Of a stretch of 43,857 nucleotides of DNA, positions 9,270-16,076 are shown in pieces. The position numbers were made by a program, and so were the translations under genes. The notes under the pieces are model-generated. The model had not been told where the DNA came from, searched no databases, and saw only the letters and a program-made list of their open reading frames with translations. The first letter of the stretch is position 1. The number at the start of each line of letters is the position of its first letter. This DNA comes from an uncultured Parabacteroides sp. (GTDB lineage Bacteria; Bacteroidota; Bacteroidia; Bacteroidales; Tannerellaceae): assembly GCA_944325335.1 (NCBI GenBank), contig CALUZR010000027.1, positions 1-43,857 on the forward strand, in the 5' to 3' direction.

Positions 9270-9763
9270 AAAGGATTAATCAAGTCATGCAGGGTGTTCT
9301 TTCCGCTCTGTTGGCGCTTTTAGGGTTTGGTTCTTGCGATAAGATAGGTGCAGATGAATATGGTTCGCCTTATCTGGAATATCAAGTAAAAGGGCAAGTG
9401 ACAGATAAGGAAGGGAACCCGATCGAAGGCATTCGCGTGACGATAGAAAACGAAACGTATGGTTTTTCGGTGAATCAGGACAACATGTGGAAGCATTCTT
9501 TTGCCGATACGGTTTATACCGATGCGGATGGACGCTTTGTTTCGCATGAAATAGAGGCTGGTTATATTCATGGAAAGATTTTCTTTGAAGACATCGACGG
9601 CCCAGCTAACGGTTCATTCCTTCCCGATTCAGTCAACTTAGAAGATTTAGAGCAGAAGCAAATAGAGGATGAAGATGGTTGGTATAATGGAAAGTTTGAA
9701 GTAAATGTGCAGCAAGAATTGGAAAGAGAGGAGGATAAAGCTGGCATTACGGCACGCAGATAA
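9266..9763 (+). CDS. Lipoprotein of the rSAM/lipoprotein system (second copy)
   Basis: Paralogue of the lipoprotein at 7696-8181. The signal peptide and lipobox (VLSALLALLGFGSC) are followed by EYGSPYLEYQVKGQVTD, EGNPIEGIRV, TVYTDADGRF, FFEDIDGPANG and EDGWYNGKFEV, in the same order as the first copy. There is no cysteine other than the lipidated one. The ATG overlaps the rSAM stop as ATGA, which indicates translational coupling. The C-terminal residues (about TARR and the stop TAA) are encoded by the left arm of the long inverted repeat at 9752-9877, so the end of the protein looks replaced or extended by that element. It is presumably displayed on the outer membrane and acted on by, or acting with, the neighbouring enzyme, but this is inference. 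Confidence 0.85.
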   Translation: MKRINQVMQGVLSALLALLGFGSCDKIGADEYGSPYLEYQVKGQVTDKEGNPIEGIRVTIENETYGFSVNQDNMWKHSFADTVYTDADGRFVSHEIEAGYIHGKIFFEDIDGPANGSFLPDSVNLEDLEQKQIEDEDGWYNGKFEVNVQQELEREEDKAGITARR

Positions 9764-9877
9764 CGCAGACTAAAGCGCAGATGACCGCAGATTTATTTTT
9801 TATTAGTGATTATATCGCGTAGCCTAATAAAAAAGATCTGCGGTCATCTGCGCTTTAGTCTGCGTTTATCTGCGTGC
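9752..9877. repeat. Long inverted repeat, 'ACGCAGAT' family, overlapping a stop codon
   Basis: Arms of about 41 nt (9752-9792 and 9835-9877) are reverse complements apart from one extra base. Each arm is itself built from repeats of the type CGCAGA(T/C). The centre contains CGCGTAGCC, whose complement GGCTACGCG is shared with the element at 13037-13146. It lies between convergent genes (the lipoprotein and rnpB) and supplies the lipoprotein stop codon. Confidence 0.8.
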
Positions 9878-9912
9878 TTATTATATACAATGGATAAGTG
9901 AAAATAAAGAAA

Positions 9913-10285
9913 CGCAGCCCACCGATAAGCCGGGTTCTGTGCCTGGCGCCGGGTGGCGCCGGGTGTCTGCCATTTATCTGGTCTTACCGTCTCCGGCAAG
10001 CTCGAGCGGTCTACCCCTCAGCATCGGACGGGTCGCCCTACATGCGCTGATATACATGACCTTGCAACCCATAAGACGTACGGCTCCCCTTGTTGCCAAG
10101 CGGGACGGTGAGCTCTTACCTCGCCTTTTCACCCTTACCGGAGGTTCCCGTCTCCGGCGGTTCTTTTCTGTTACGTTACTCAAACCTTGCGGCCTGCTTC
10201 CCGTTAGGAAATATGGTGCCCTTTGTTGCCCGGACTTTCCTCACGCTTCCCGAAGGAGGCGAGCGGCAGACTGGCGGACTGCGCG
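9913..10285 (-). ncRNA. rnpB: RNase P RNA (catalytic subunit, tRNA 5' processing)
   Basis: Read on the minus strand, the RNA starts near CGCAGUCCGCC (10283-10273) and ends with GGUGGGCUGCG (9923-9913). These pair perfectly, counting G-U pairs, to form helix P1. The universally conserved P4 strand GAGGAAAGTCC occurs about 40 nt in, and the other conserved end, ACAGAACCCGGCTTA, lies just before the 3' strand of P1. The length of about 371 nt fits bacterial type A RNase P RNA. A -7 box (TATCTTTG) stands 5 bases upstream of the proposed 5' end, and a T-rich run (TTTCTTTATTTT) follows the 3' end. Short open frames across this region are fortuitous. Confidence 0.95.
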
Positions 10286-10289
10286 GGTG

Positions 10290-10297
10290 CAAAGATA
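10290..10297 (-). promoter_or_regulatory. -7 box (TATCTTTG) for rnpB
   Basis: An exact TAnnTTTG match on the minus strand, ending about 5-7 bases before the 5' strand of the RNase P P1 helix. This fits the usual distance to the transcription start. Confidence 0.65.
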
Positions 10298-10350
10298 CGC
10301 ATTTTTTTGAAATTCCAGGGTTGGCGGGTGCGAGTTGGCTTTTTATTTAC

Positions 10351-10358
10351 TAATTTTG
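10351..10358 (+). promoter_or_regulatory. -7 box (TAATTTTG) for valS
   Basis: An exact TAnnTTTG match 40 bases before the valS ATG. TTGG occurs upstream, but at 12 or 26 bases rather than the ideal 19-21, so the -33 element is uncertain. Confidence 0.5.
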
Positions 10359-10398
10359 CGCCGGAAATTCAGATAGTAATAAATAGAATAAACGAAAT

Positions 10399-13026
10399 AT
10401 GGAATTAGCGAGTAAGTATAATCCCGCAGATGTGGAAGGGAAATGGTACCAGTATTGGCTGGACAATAAGCTTTTCAGTTCGAAACCCGATGGACGCGAG
10501 CCGTACACCATTGTTATCCCGCCGCCCAACGTGACGGGCGTGCTCCACATGGGACACATGCTGAACAATACGATTCAAGACATCCTCGTGCGTCGTGCCC
10601 GTATGCAAGGCAAAAATGCGTGCTGGGTGCCGGGTACGGACCATGCCTCGATTGCCACCGAAGCGAAGGTGGTGAATAAGTTAGCGCAAGAAGGCATCAA
10701 GAAAACCGACCTCACGCGCGAAGAGTTCCTCAAACATGCGTGGGCGTGGACGGACGAGCACGGAGGCATCATCCTGAAGCAACTCCGCCGCCTGGGTGCG
10801 TCGTGCGATTGGGATCGGACGGCCTTCACAATGGATGAGACGCGTAGCAAGAGCGTCATCCGTGTGTTCGTAGACCTTTATAATAAAGGATTGATATATC
10901 GCGGCGTGCGCATGGTGAACTGGGATCCGAAAGCCCTTACGGCTCTCTCCGACGAAGAGGTTATTTATAAGGAAGAACATAGTAAGCTCTACTATTTAAA
11001 ATACAAAGTAGCCGGAGACCCTGATGGACGATATGCCGTTGTAGCCACGACCCGTCCGGAGACGATCATGGGCGATACGGCAATGTGTATCAATCCGAAC
11101 GACCCGAAGAACCAATGGCTGAAGGGCAAGCAGGTGATTGTGCCGCTCGTGAACCGCGTCATTCCGGTGATTGAAGATGAGTATGTCGATATTGAATTTG
11201 GTACGGGTTGTTTGAAGGTGACGCCTGCCCACGATGTGAACGACTACATGCTGGGCGAGAAGCATAACCTGCAGAGCATCGATATCTTTAATGATAATGG
11301 TACGCTGAGCGAGGCGGCCGGACTTTATGTCGGCATGGACCGCTTTGATGTCCGCAAGCAAATCGAGCAGGATTTGGCCGATGCGGGTTTGCTGGAAAAG
11401 GTAGAGGCTTATACCAACAAGGTAGGTTTTTCGGAGCGTACGAATGTGCCCATCGAACCGAAGCTCTCGATGCAATGGTTCCTCAAGATGCAGCACTTTG
11501 CCGACATGGCCTTGCCTCCGGTGATGAACGACGAACTGAAGTTCTTCCCGCCGAAATATAAGAACACATACCGCAACTGGTTGGAGAACATCAAGGATTG
11601 GTGCATCAGCCGCCAGCTTTGGTGGGGACACCGCATCCCGGCTTATTACCTGCCCCAAGGCGGCTATGTAGTGGCTGAAACTCCGGAAGAGGCCGTGAAG
11701 TTAGCACAAGAAAAGACGGGGAATGCGAACCTTACGATCGACGATTTGCGTCAAGATGAGGATTGCCTTGATACGTGGTTCTCTTCTTGGTTATGGCCGA
11801 TTTCGCTCTTCAACGGTATCCTCGACCCGGACAACGAAGAGATTAAGTATTACTATCCGACGAGCGACCTCGTGACCGGTCCGGATATCATCTTCTTCTG
11901 GGTAGCCCGTATGATTATGGCGGGTTATGAATATAAGCACGACATGCCGTTCCGCAATGTGTACTTTACGGGTATTGTCCGTGATAAGATTGGGCGGAAG
12001 ATGTCGAAGTCGCTGGGTAATTCGCCTGATCCATTGGAGTTGATCGACAAGTTCGGGGCAGATGGTGTGCGTATGGGCATGATGCTCTCGGCTCCTGCCG
12101 GAAATGATATCCTCTTCGATGAGGCACTCTGCGAACAGGGACGAAACTTCAACAACAAGATATGGAATGCTTTCCGCCTCGTGAAGGGTTGGAACGTAGC
12201 TGATAGCGAACAACCAGAATACGCGAAACTGGCCACAGAGTGGTTCGAAGCGATGCTGGCCAAGACGCAAGCTGAAGTGGACGACCTCTTCTCGAAATAT
12301 CGTCTGAGTGAAGCCCTGATGGTGGTGTACAAACTCTTCTGGGATGAGTTCTCGAGCTGGTATTTGGAGATGGTGAAGCCCGCCTACGGTCAGCCGATTG
12401 ATAAGGCAACGTATGAGAAGACATTGGCCTTCTTCGATACCTTATTGAAGCTCCTGCATCCGTTCATGCCGTTCATTACCGAAGAGCTTTGGCAACATAT
12501 CTACGAACGTAAGGAAGGCGAAAGCATCATGGTACAGACGTTGACGACACCGAGCACGTTCGATGAAACCCTTATCGCCCAATTTGAAGCTGCGAAGGAA
12601 GTCATCAGCGGTATCCGTACGATCCGCCTCCAGAAGAACATTGCGCAGAAGGAAGCATTGACGCTGGAAGTAGTCGGGACGAATCCGCTGGCGAAGTTCG
12701 ATCCGATCGTGGCAAAGCTCTGCAACCTTTCGTCCATCTCGGCGGTAGAGACGAAGGCAGACGGTGCCGCGTCCTTCCTGGTAGGCACGACCGAATACGC
12801 TGTTCCATTGGGCAATCTGATCAATGTGGAAGAGGAGTTGAAGAAGCTCGAAGCCGACCTGAAATACCAAGAGGGCTTCCTGCAAAGCGTCCTCAAGAAG
12901 CTCAGCAACGAGAAGTTCGTCAGCAAAGCCCCGGCCAACGTCATCGAAATGGAGCGCAAGAAGCAATCTGATGCCGAGACGAAAATCGCCGCGCTGAAGG
13001 AAAGCATCGCTGCATTGAGAAAGTAA
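10399..13026 (+). CDS. valS: Valyl-tRNA synthetase
   Basis: A cytoplasmic class I synthetase of 875 residues that charges tRNA-Val and edits mischarged threonine. The HIGH-type motif is HMGH at residues 50-53, after PPPNVTGVL. The KMSKS loop is at 534-538, in [14 protein letters not shown]. The middle of the protein holds the CP1 editing region ([17 protein letters not shown], about residues 216-232), and the last 65 or so residues form the charged coiled coil typical of ValRS. The length matches the family. The ATG is followed by [19 protein letters not shown], the normal start. It stands alone, with its own promoter and a long inverted repeat directly after the stop, facing the convergent OmpA-like gene. 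Confidence 0.97.
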   Translation: MELASKYNPADVEGKWYQYWLDNKLFSSKPDGREPYTIVIPPPNVTGVLHMGHMLNNTIQDILVRRARMQGKNACWVPGTDHASIATEAKVVNKLAQEGIKKTDLTREEFLKHAWAWTDEHGGIILKQLRRLGASCDWDRTAFTMDETRSKSVIRVFVDLYNKGLIYRGVRMVNWDPKALTALSDEEVIYKEEHSKLYYLKYKVAGDPDGRYAVVATTRPETIMGDTAMCINPNDPKNQWLKGKQVIVPLVNRVIPVIEDEYVDIEFGTGCLKVTPAHDVNDYMLGEKHNLQSIDIFNDNGTLSEAAGLYVGMDRFDVRKQIEQDLADAGLLEKVEAYTNKVGFSERTNVPIEPKLSMQWFLKMQHFADMALPPVMNDELKFFPPKYKNTYRNWLENIKDWCISRQLWWGHRIPAYYLPQGGYVVAETPEEAVKLAQEKTGNANLTIDDLRQDEDCLDTWFSSWLWPISLFNGILDPDNEEIKYYYPTSDLVTGPDIIFFWVARMIMAGYEYKHDMPFRNVYFTGIVRDKIGRKMSKSLGNSPDPLELIDKFGADGVRMGMMLSAPAGNDILFDEALCEQGRNFNNKIWNAFRLVKGWNVADSEQPEYAKLATEWFEAMLAKTQAEVDDLFSKYRLSEALMVVYKLFWDEFSSWYLEMVKPAYGQPIDKATYEKTLAFFDTLLKLLHPFMPFITEELWQHIYERKEGESIMVQTLTTPSTFDETLIAQFEAAKEVISGIRTIRLQKNIAQKEALTLEVVGTNPLAKFDPIVAKLCNLSSISAVETKADGAASFLVGTTEYAVPLGNLINVEEELKKLEADLKYQEGFLQSVLKKLSNEKFVSKAPANVIEMERKKQSDAETKIAALKESIAALRK

Positions 13027-13036
13027 TATAATAAAT

Positions 13037-13146
13037 GGCACACAGATAACACAGATTGGACAGATTTTCACAGATTCTTATTTGGCTACGCGGTGTAGTA
13101 AAAATAAATCTGTGGTCATCTGTCCAATCTGTGTTATCTGTGTGCC
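13037..13146. repeat. Long inverted repeat, 'ACACAGAT' family, between two stop codons
   Basis: Arms at 13037-13076 and 13107-13146 match at about 37 of 40 positions as inverted copies and are built of ACAGAT-like subrepeats. The centre holds GGCTACGCGGTGTA, shared in inverted form with the element at 9752-9877. The element fills the 128-base gap between the ends of valS and the convergent OmpA gene and may act as a two-way terminator. Confidence 0.8.
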
Positions 13147-13154
13147 TTGTTTTT

Positions 13155-13991
13155 TTAGTTCAATATTTTCAGCAGCTCGTCGATCTTCGGGGCGATGATG
13201 ATTTCTGTCCGCCGGTTCTTGCTGCGCCCTTCGGCCGTCTCATTGTCGGCCACGGGCAGGAACTCACCGCGTCCGGAGGGTACGATTTGGAGAGGATTCA
13301 CGTTATATTCCTTCGTCAGGATGCGGACGACCGATGTGGCGCGGATAACGCTCAGGTCCCAATTATCCGCAAAGCGCGCCGTGTGGATGGGGTTCGTGTC
13401 GGTATGCCCTTCGATGTTCACGTCCACGTCGCGCTGGGCGTTCAACACCTCCGCCAGCTTGGCCAACGCCTCTTTGCCGCGGGCGTCGACCGTCGCGCTA
13501 CCCGATTTGAACAGCAATTTGTCCGAGAGGGCGACGTAGATTTTCCCGTTCTCCTCGCGCACGCTCAGCTCGTCGCTACTGAAGCCCATCAACGCGTCTT
13601 TCACGCTCTGCAGGATGCTTTGTACCTTCTCGTTCTGCGCGTTGATCATGTCTTGCAGTTGGTTGATGGTCCGCTCGCGCTCGTCCAATTCCTGCATTTT
13701 CTTCGTCAGGAGCTCGTTCAGCTTGTCTTGCTCGCCCATATTTAGGCTTAACATTTCCTGGTAGTTGCGGATGTCGCGCCGCATGTCGGCCGTGTCGCGC
13801 TCCAAGGCGGACAGACGGGCCGAGAGTTCGTCGTTCGCATCCCGGCAATCCACCAGCTGTTGTTTTAACGCCTCCTCACGCTTCAGGGCGTCGAGCCGCC
13901 CGTTCTCCGCCAGGAGGTATTTCTTCTTCGTCACGCACGACGTCGTGGCGCACATCAGCGCCGCCAACGCCCAATAACCCATGTTTCTCAT
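13155..13991 (-). CDS. OmpA-family peptidoglycan-binding lipoprotein
   Basis: 278 residues from the ATG at 13991. A longer open frame starts at 14054 but runs through a palindrome array and gives a poor signal peptide. The N-terminus MRNMGYWALAALMCATTSC is a lipoprotein signal with the lipidated Cys at 19. Residues 25-130 are heptad-rich and charged, a probable coiled coil. The OmpA C-terminal domain occupies about 150-270, with GHTDTNP, NWDLSVIRATSVVRIL, PSGRGEFLPVADN and SKNRRTEI, where the Asp and Arg that bind diaminopimelate lie. The role is probably to tie the outer membrane to peptidoglycan. It lies downstream of the TPR and barrel genes, separated by 299 bases of palindromes, so co-transcription is possible but not certain. 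Confidence 0.88.
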   Translation of the reverse strand: MRNMGYWALAALMCATTSCVTKKKYLLAENGRLDALKREEALKQQLVDCRDANDELSARLSALERDTADMRRDIRNYQEMLSLNMGEQDKLNELLTKKMQELDERERTINQLQDMINAQNEKVQSILQSVKDALMGFSSDELSVREENGKIYVALSDKLLFKSGSATVDARGKEALAKLAEVLNAQRDVDVNIEGHTDTNPIHTARFADNWDLSVIRATSVVRILTKEYNVNPLQIVPSGRGEFLPVADNETAEGRSKNRRTEIIIAPKIDELLKILN

Positions 13992-14030
13992 CTTGTCTTT
14001 GTTTATTATCTTATGGATGAATTTGCTCGA

Positions 14031-14286
14031 AAAAGTGTCTATGTTCGTGAACATAGCCCTTCCGCGCCCCCGGAAATGTCTATGTTCGCGAACATAGACA
14101 CTTTTGCAATACGTTTCTTCTATAATTTCGTGAAAAAATAGAATTCCGCGCTTGTTTTCTTCTATAATTTCACGAAAATATAGAATTCTGTGGCTATTTT
14201 CTTGGCTACGTTCATAAACATAGACAAATCCGGGGTCGCGGAAGGCTCTATGTTCGCGAACATAGGCCCTTTCAAGACCCCGGATT
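14031..14286. repeat. Nested palindrome array with two motif classes at 41-42 bp spacing
   Basis: Class A is CTATGTTCGCGAACATAG or close variants at 14039, 14080, 14206 and 14248. Class B is TTCTATAATTTCGTGAAA..TAGAATTC at 14114 and 14156, where the centre of the second copy (TTTCACGAAA) is the reverse complement of the first (TTTCGTGAAA). Spacing inside each pair is 41-42 bp. Outer inverted arms also exist: AAAAGTGTCTATGTTCG with CGAACATAGACACTTTT, and CAAATCCGGGGTC with GACCCCGGATTTG. The array fills the gap between the barrel gene and the OmpA gene. Confidence 0.75.
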
Positions 14287-14290
14287 TGCT

Positions 14291-16060
14291 TTAGAAGTTG
14301 ATATTCACGCCGCCCATGACGCTGATGCCTTGCGCGGGATAACCATAATAGAGGTCGTACTCCTGGTTCAAGAGGTTGGTCGCCTTCACGAAGACGCCAA
14401 ACGTGTCGTTGAACGTATAGCTGCCGGTGAGGTTCAGCTCGTTGATGTTGTCGAGCTTCACGTTGGAGTCAAGCGGTGTATAGGCATATCGGCCAGTTGC
14501 CAGATAGTAGTTCAGGCTAATTGCCAATTTGTCTATCGGTTTGAGGGTGAAGTTTGCATTCAATTCTACCTCAGGCTTGCCATAGGCGTGGATATCGCCC
14601 AAATTCGGAATGCCTGGTTCATCAGGCGTATGTTCAGCCGTCCAATGGTTGTACACGCCTTTCACAGCAATGTCCAGATAATTTTGGTAGCTGTATTTCA
14701 GATTGGCACCTGCAAAGAACCGTTTGGTATCTATTTCCGTTAACGCATCCAGCAAACCACAGAACGAAAGCCCTTCAGTTGTTGTATATACTTCGGCTGG
14801 ATAAAACAATGCTTCATCCGACGCGATGCGATAACCCGCAAAGACATCGAACCAGAAGCTCTTCGCCACGCCGCTCTTGATGCCGAGCTGGCCGTTGAGC
14901 CATTCGCGCGTCGGGGCGATCTCCTCGGCCGGATTTGCATAGCGGTTCACGAGTGAAGTCTCATACGCGCTGTTCGAGTAGAGGCGGCCTTTGGCGGTGA
15001 GGTAGAGCGACGTGCGGTCGGCCACCTCGATATCCGCCTCCACATTCGGCGATGCCGTGAAGGAATCATCCTCGCCGGTGACGAACATGATATTCGCCCC
15101 CAACTTCACGTTCCAATTGTCGCCCTTTACCTTATAATAAGGCGATACGATAATCTCTGCATGATTGTTGAAGACGCTTCCCGTCATTTCGGGTATACTA
15201 TAAGCGAAATACTCGATTTGTCCGCTTACGCCGACCCTTTGTTCCCCGTTAAAGCGGGCATTAAGGTCGAATTTAGCATCCAATGTATGTTCTGTTATCC
15301 CATCCAGCTCCGGTTGTGCTGCATATTTGTGCGAGAAGTTGACATAATCCAAATCTATGAGATAAAAGACATCGGCATTTTCTTTCGCTTCTATTCCCAT
15401 GTTAGCTTTGATAGCTTGGTTTACTTGATTTGTCTCGCGGTCGGCCCTTTCTAAATATTCGGACATGGGATAAGACGAAGACAGGTAGGGCGTTGGATAT
15501 CCATAATAATTAAATGCAGAATAATTATACTGTGCACCCAACTTCAAGATGGCTTTCTCGAAGGCATGGGCATAATTTAATCCGCCTAAATTATCATTCA
15601 ATTTCGCTTTTACCTCGGCTTCCTGCTGGAGATAATCCACATTCCCGTTCGTCGACCGATGCGAGAAGAAGACATTCAGTTTGTCCTTCTCCGTGCTCAG
15701 GATGTGATAACCAAAATCCCCGTCGATATTGAGATGCATCCCCGCGCCGAGGTGCAAGTAGCCGCGCCGCTTGTTGGCATCCAGTTGCGTCATGATGTTG
15801 CCCGACGGGAGGACGGTGATTTGCTTCTCCGGGTCGGTAGGCATCGTGAAGGGCGAATAGTCGATGGCGCGCTTTGTGACTTCCGGTTCTTTGACCTCCG
15901 GCAGGGTGTTCACCTTGTTGGCATCTTGCACGGTCGGGTCGTATTCACGCTCGAGCGTCATTTCGCGGTTCAAATCCTCTTTCTTTTCTTGTGCTGAAAC
16001 CGTAACGGCAGAACCAAGCAAGACCGCTACACAAAGTACTTTCTGATAGTTTGTTTTCAT
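14291..16060 (-). CDS. Outer-membrane beta-barrel protein (TonB-receptor-like barrel without a plug)
   Basis: 589 residues with a signal peptide (MKTNYQKVLCVAVLLGSAVTVSAQ) followed by a short periplasmic stretch (EYDPTVQDANKVNTLPEV) and then a long series of amphipathic beta strands rich in Tyr and Asn, ending in GGVNINF with an aromatic last residue, the usual barrel-closing signal. The last strands (NLTGSYTFNDTFGVFVKATNLLNQEYDLYYGYPAQG) look like the C-terminus of TonB-dependent receptors, but no plug domain or TonB box is visible, so active siderophore-type import is doubtful. It starts 16 bases after the TPR gene and is clearly in its operon. Transport of an unknown substrate or a structural role with the TPR protein are both possible. 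Confidence 0.75.
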   Translation of the reverse strand: MKTNYQKVLCVAVLLGSAVTVSAQEKKEDLNREMTLEREYDPTVQDANKVNTLPEVKEPEVTKRAIDYSPFTMPTDPEKQITVLPSGNIMTQLDANKRRGYLHLGAGMHLNIDGDFGYHILSTEKDKLNVFFSHRSTNGNVDYLQQEAEVKAKLNDNLGGLNYAHAFEKAILKLGAQYNYSAFNYYGYPTPYLSSSYPMSEYLERADRETNQVNQAIKANMGIEAKENADVFYLIDLDYVNFSHKYAAQPELDGITEHTLDAKFDLNARFNGEQRVGVSGQIEYFAYSIPEMTGSVFNNHAEIIVSPYYKVKGDNWNVKLGANIMFVTGEDDSFTASPNVEADIEVADRTSLYLTAKGRLYSNSAYETSLVNRYANPAEEIAPTREWLNGQLGIKSGVAKSFWFDVFAGYRIASDEALFYPAEVYTTTEGLSFCGLLDALTEIDTKRFFAGANLKYSYQNYLDIAVKGVYNHWTAEHTPDEPGIPNLGDIHAYGKPEVELNANFTLKPIDKLAISLNYYLATGRYAYTPLDSNVKLDNINELNLTGSYTFNDTFGVFVKATNLLNQEYDLYYGYPAQGISVMGGVNINF

Positions 16061-16076
16061 CTTCTTTGTCTCCTCC

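Noticed and set aside
9752..9877. Insertion sequence or MITE ends
   Set aside because: No transposase and no clear target duplication was seen; the arms meet at a short centre as in a hairpin, so I keep it as an inverted repeat of unknown origin.
9939..10353. Several short open frames on both strands
   Set aside because: They lie within the RNase P RNA gene, whose conserved P1 and P4 strands and 3' end are plain.
13992..14054. 21-residue N-terminal extension of the OmpA lipoprotein
   Set aside because: It runs through a palindrome and would hide a good lipoprotein signal that begins at the ATG at 13991.
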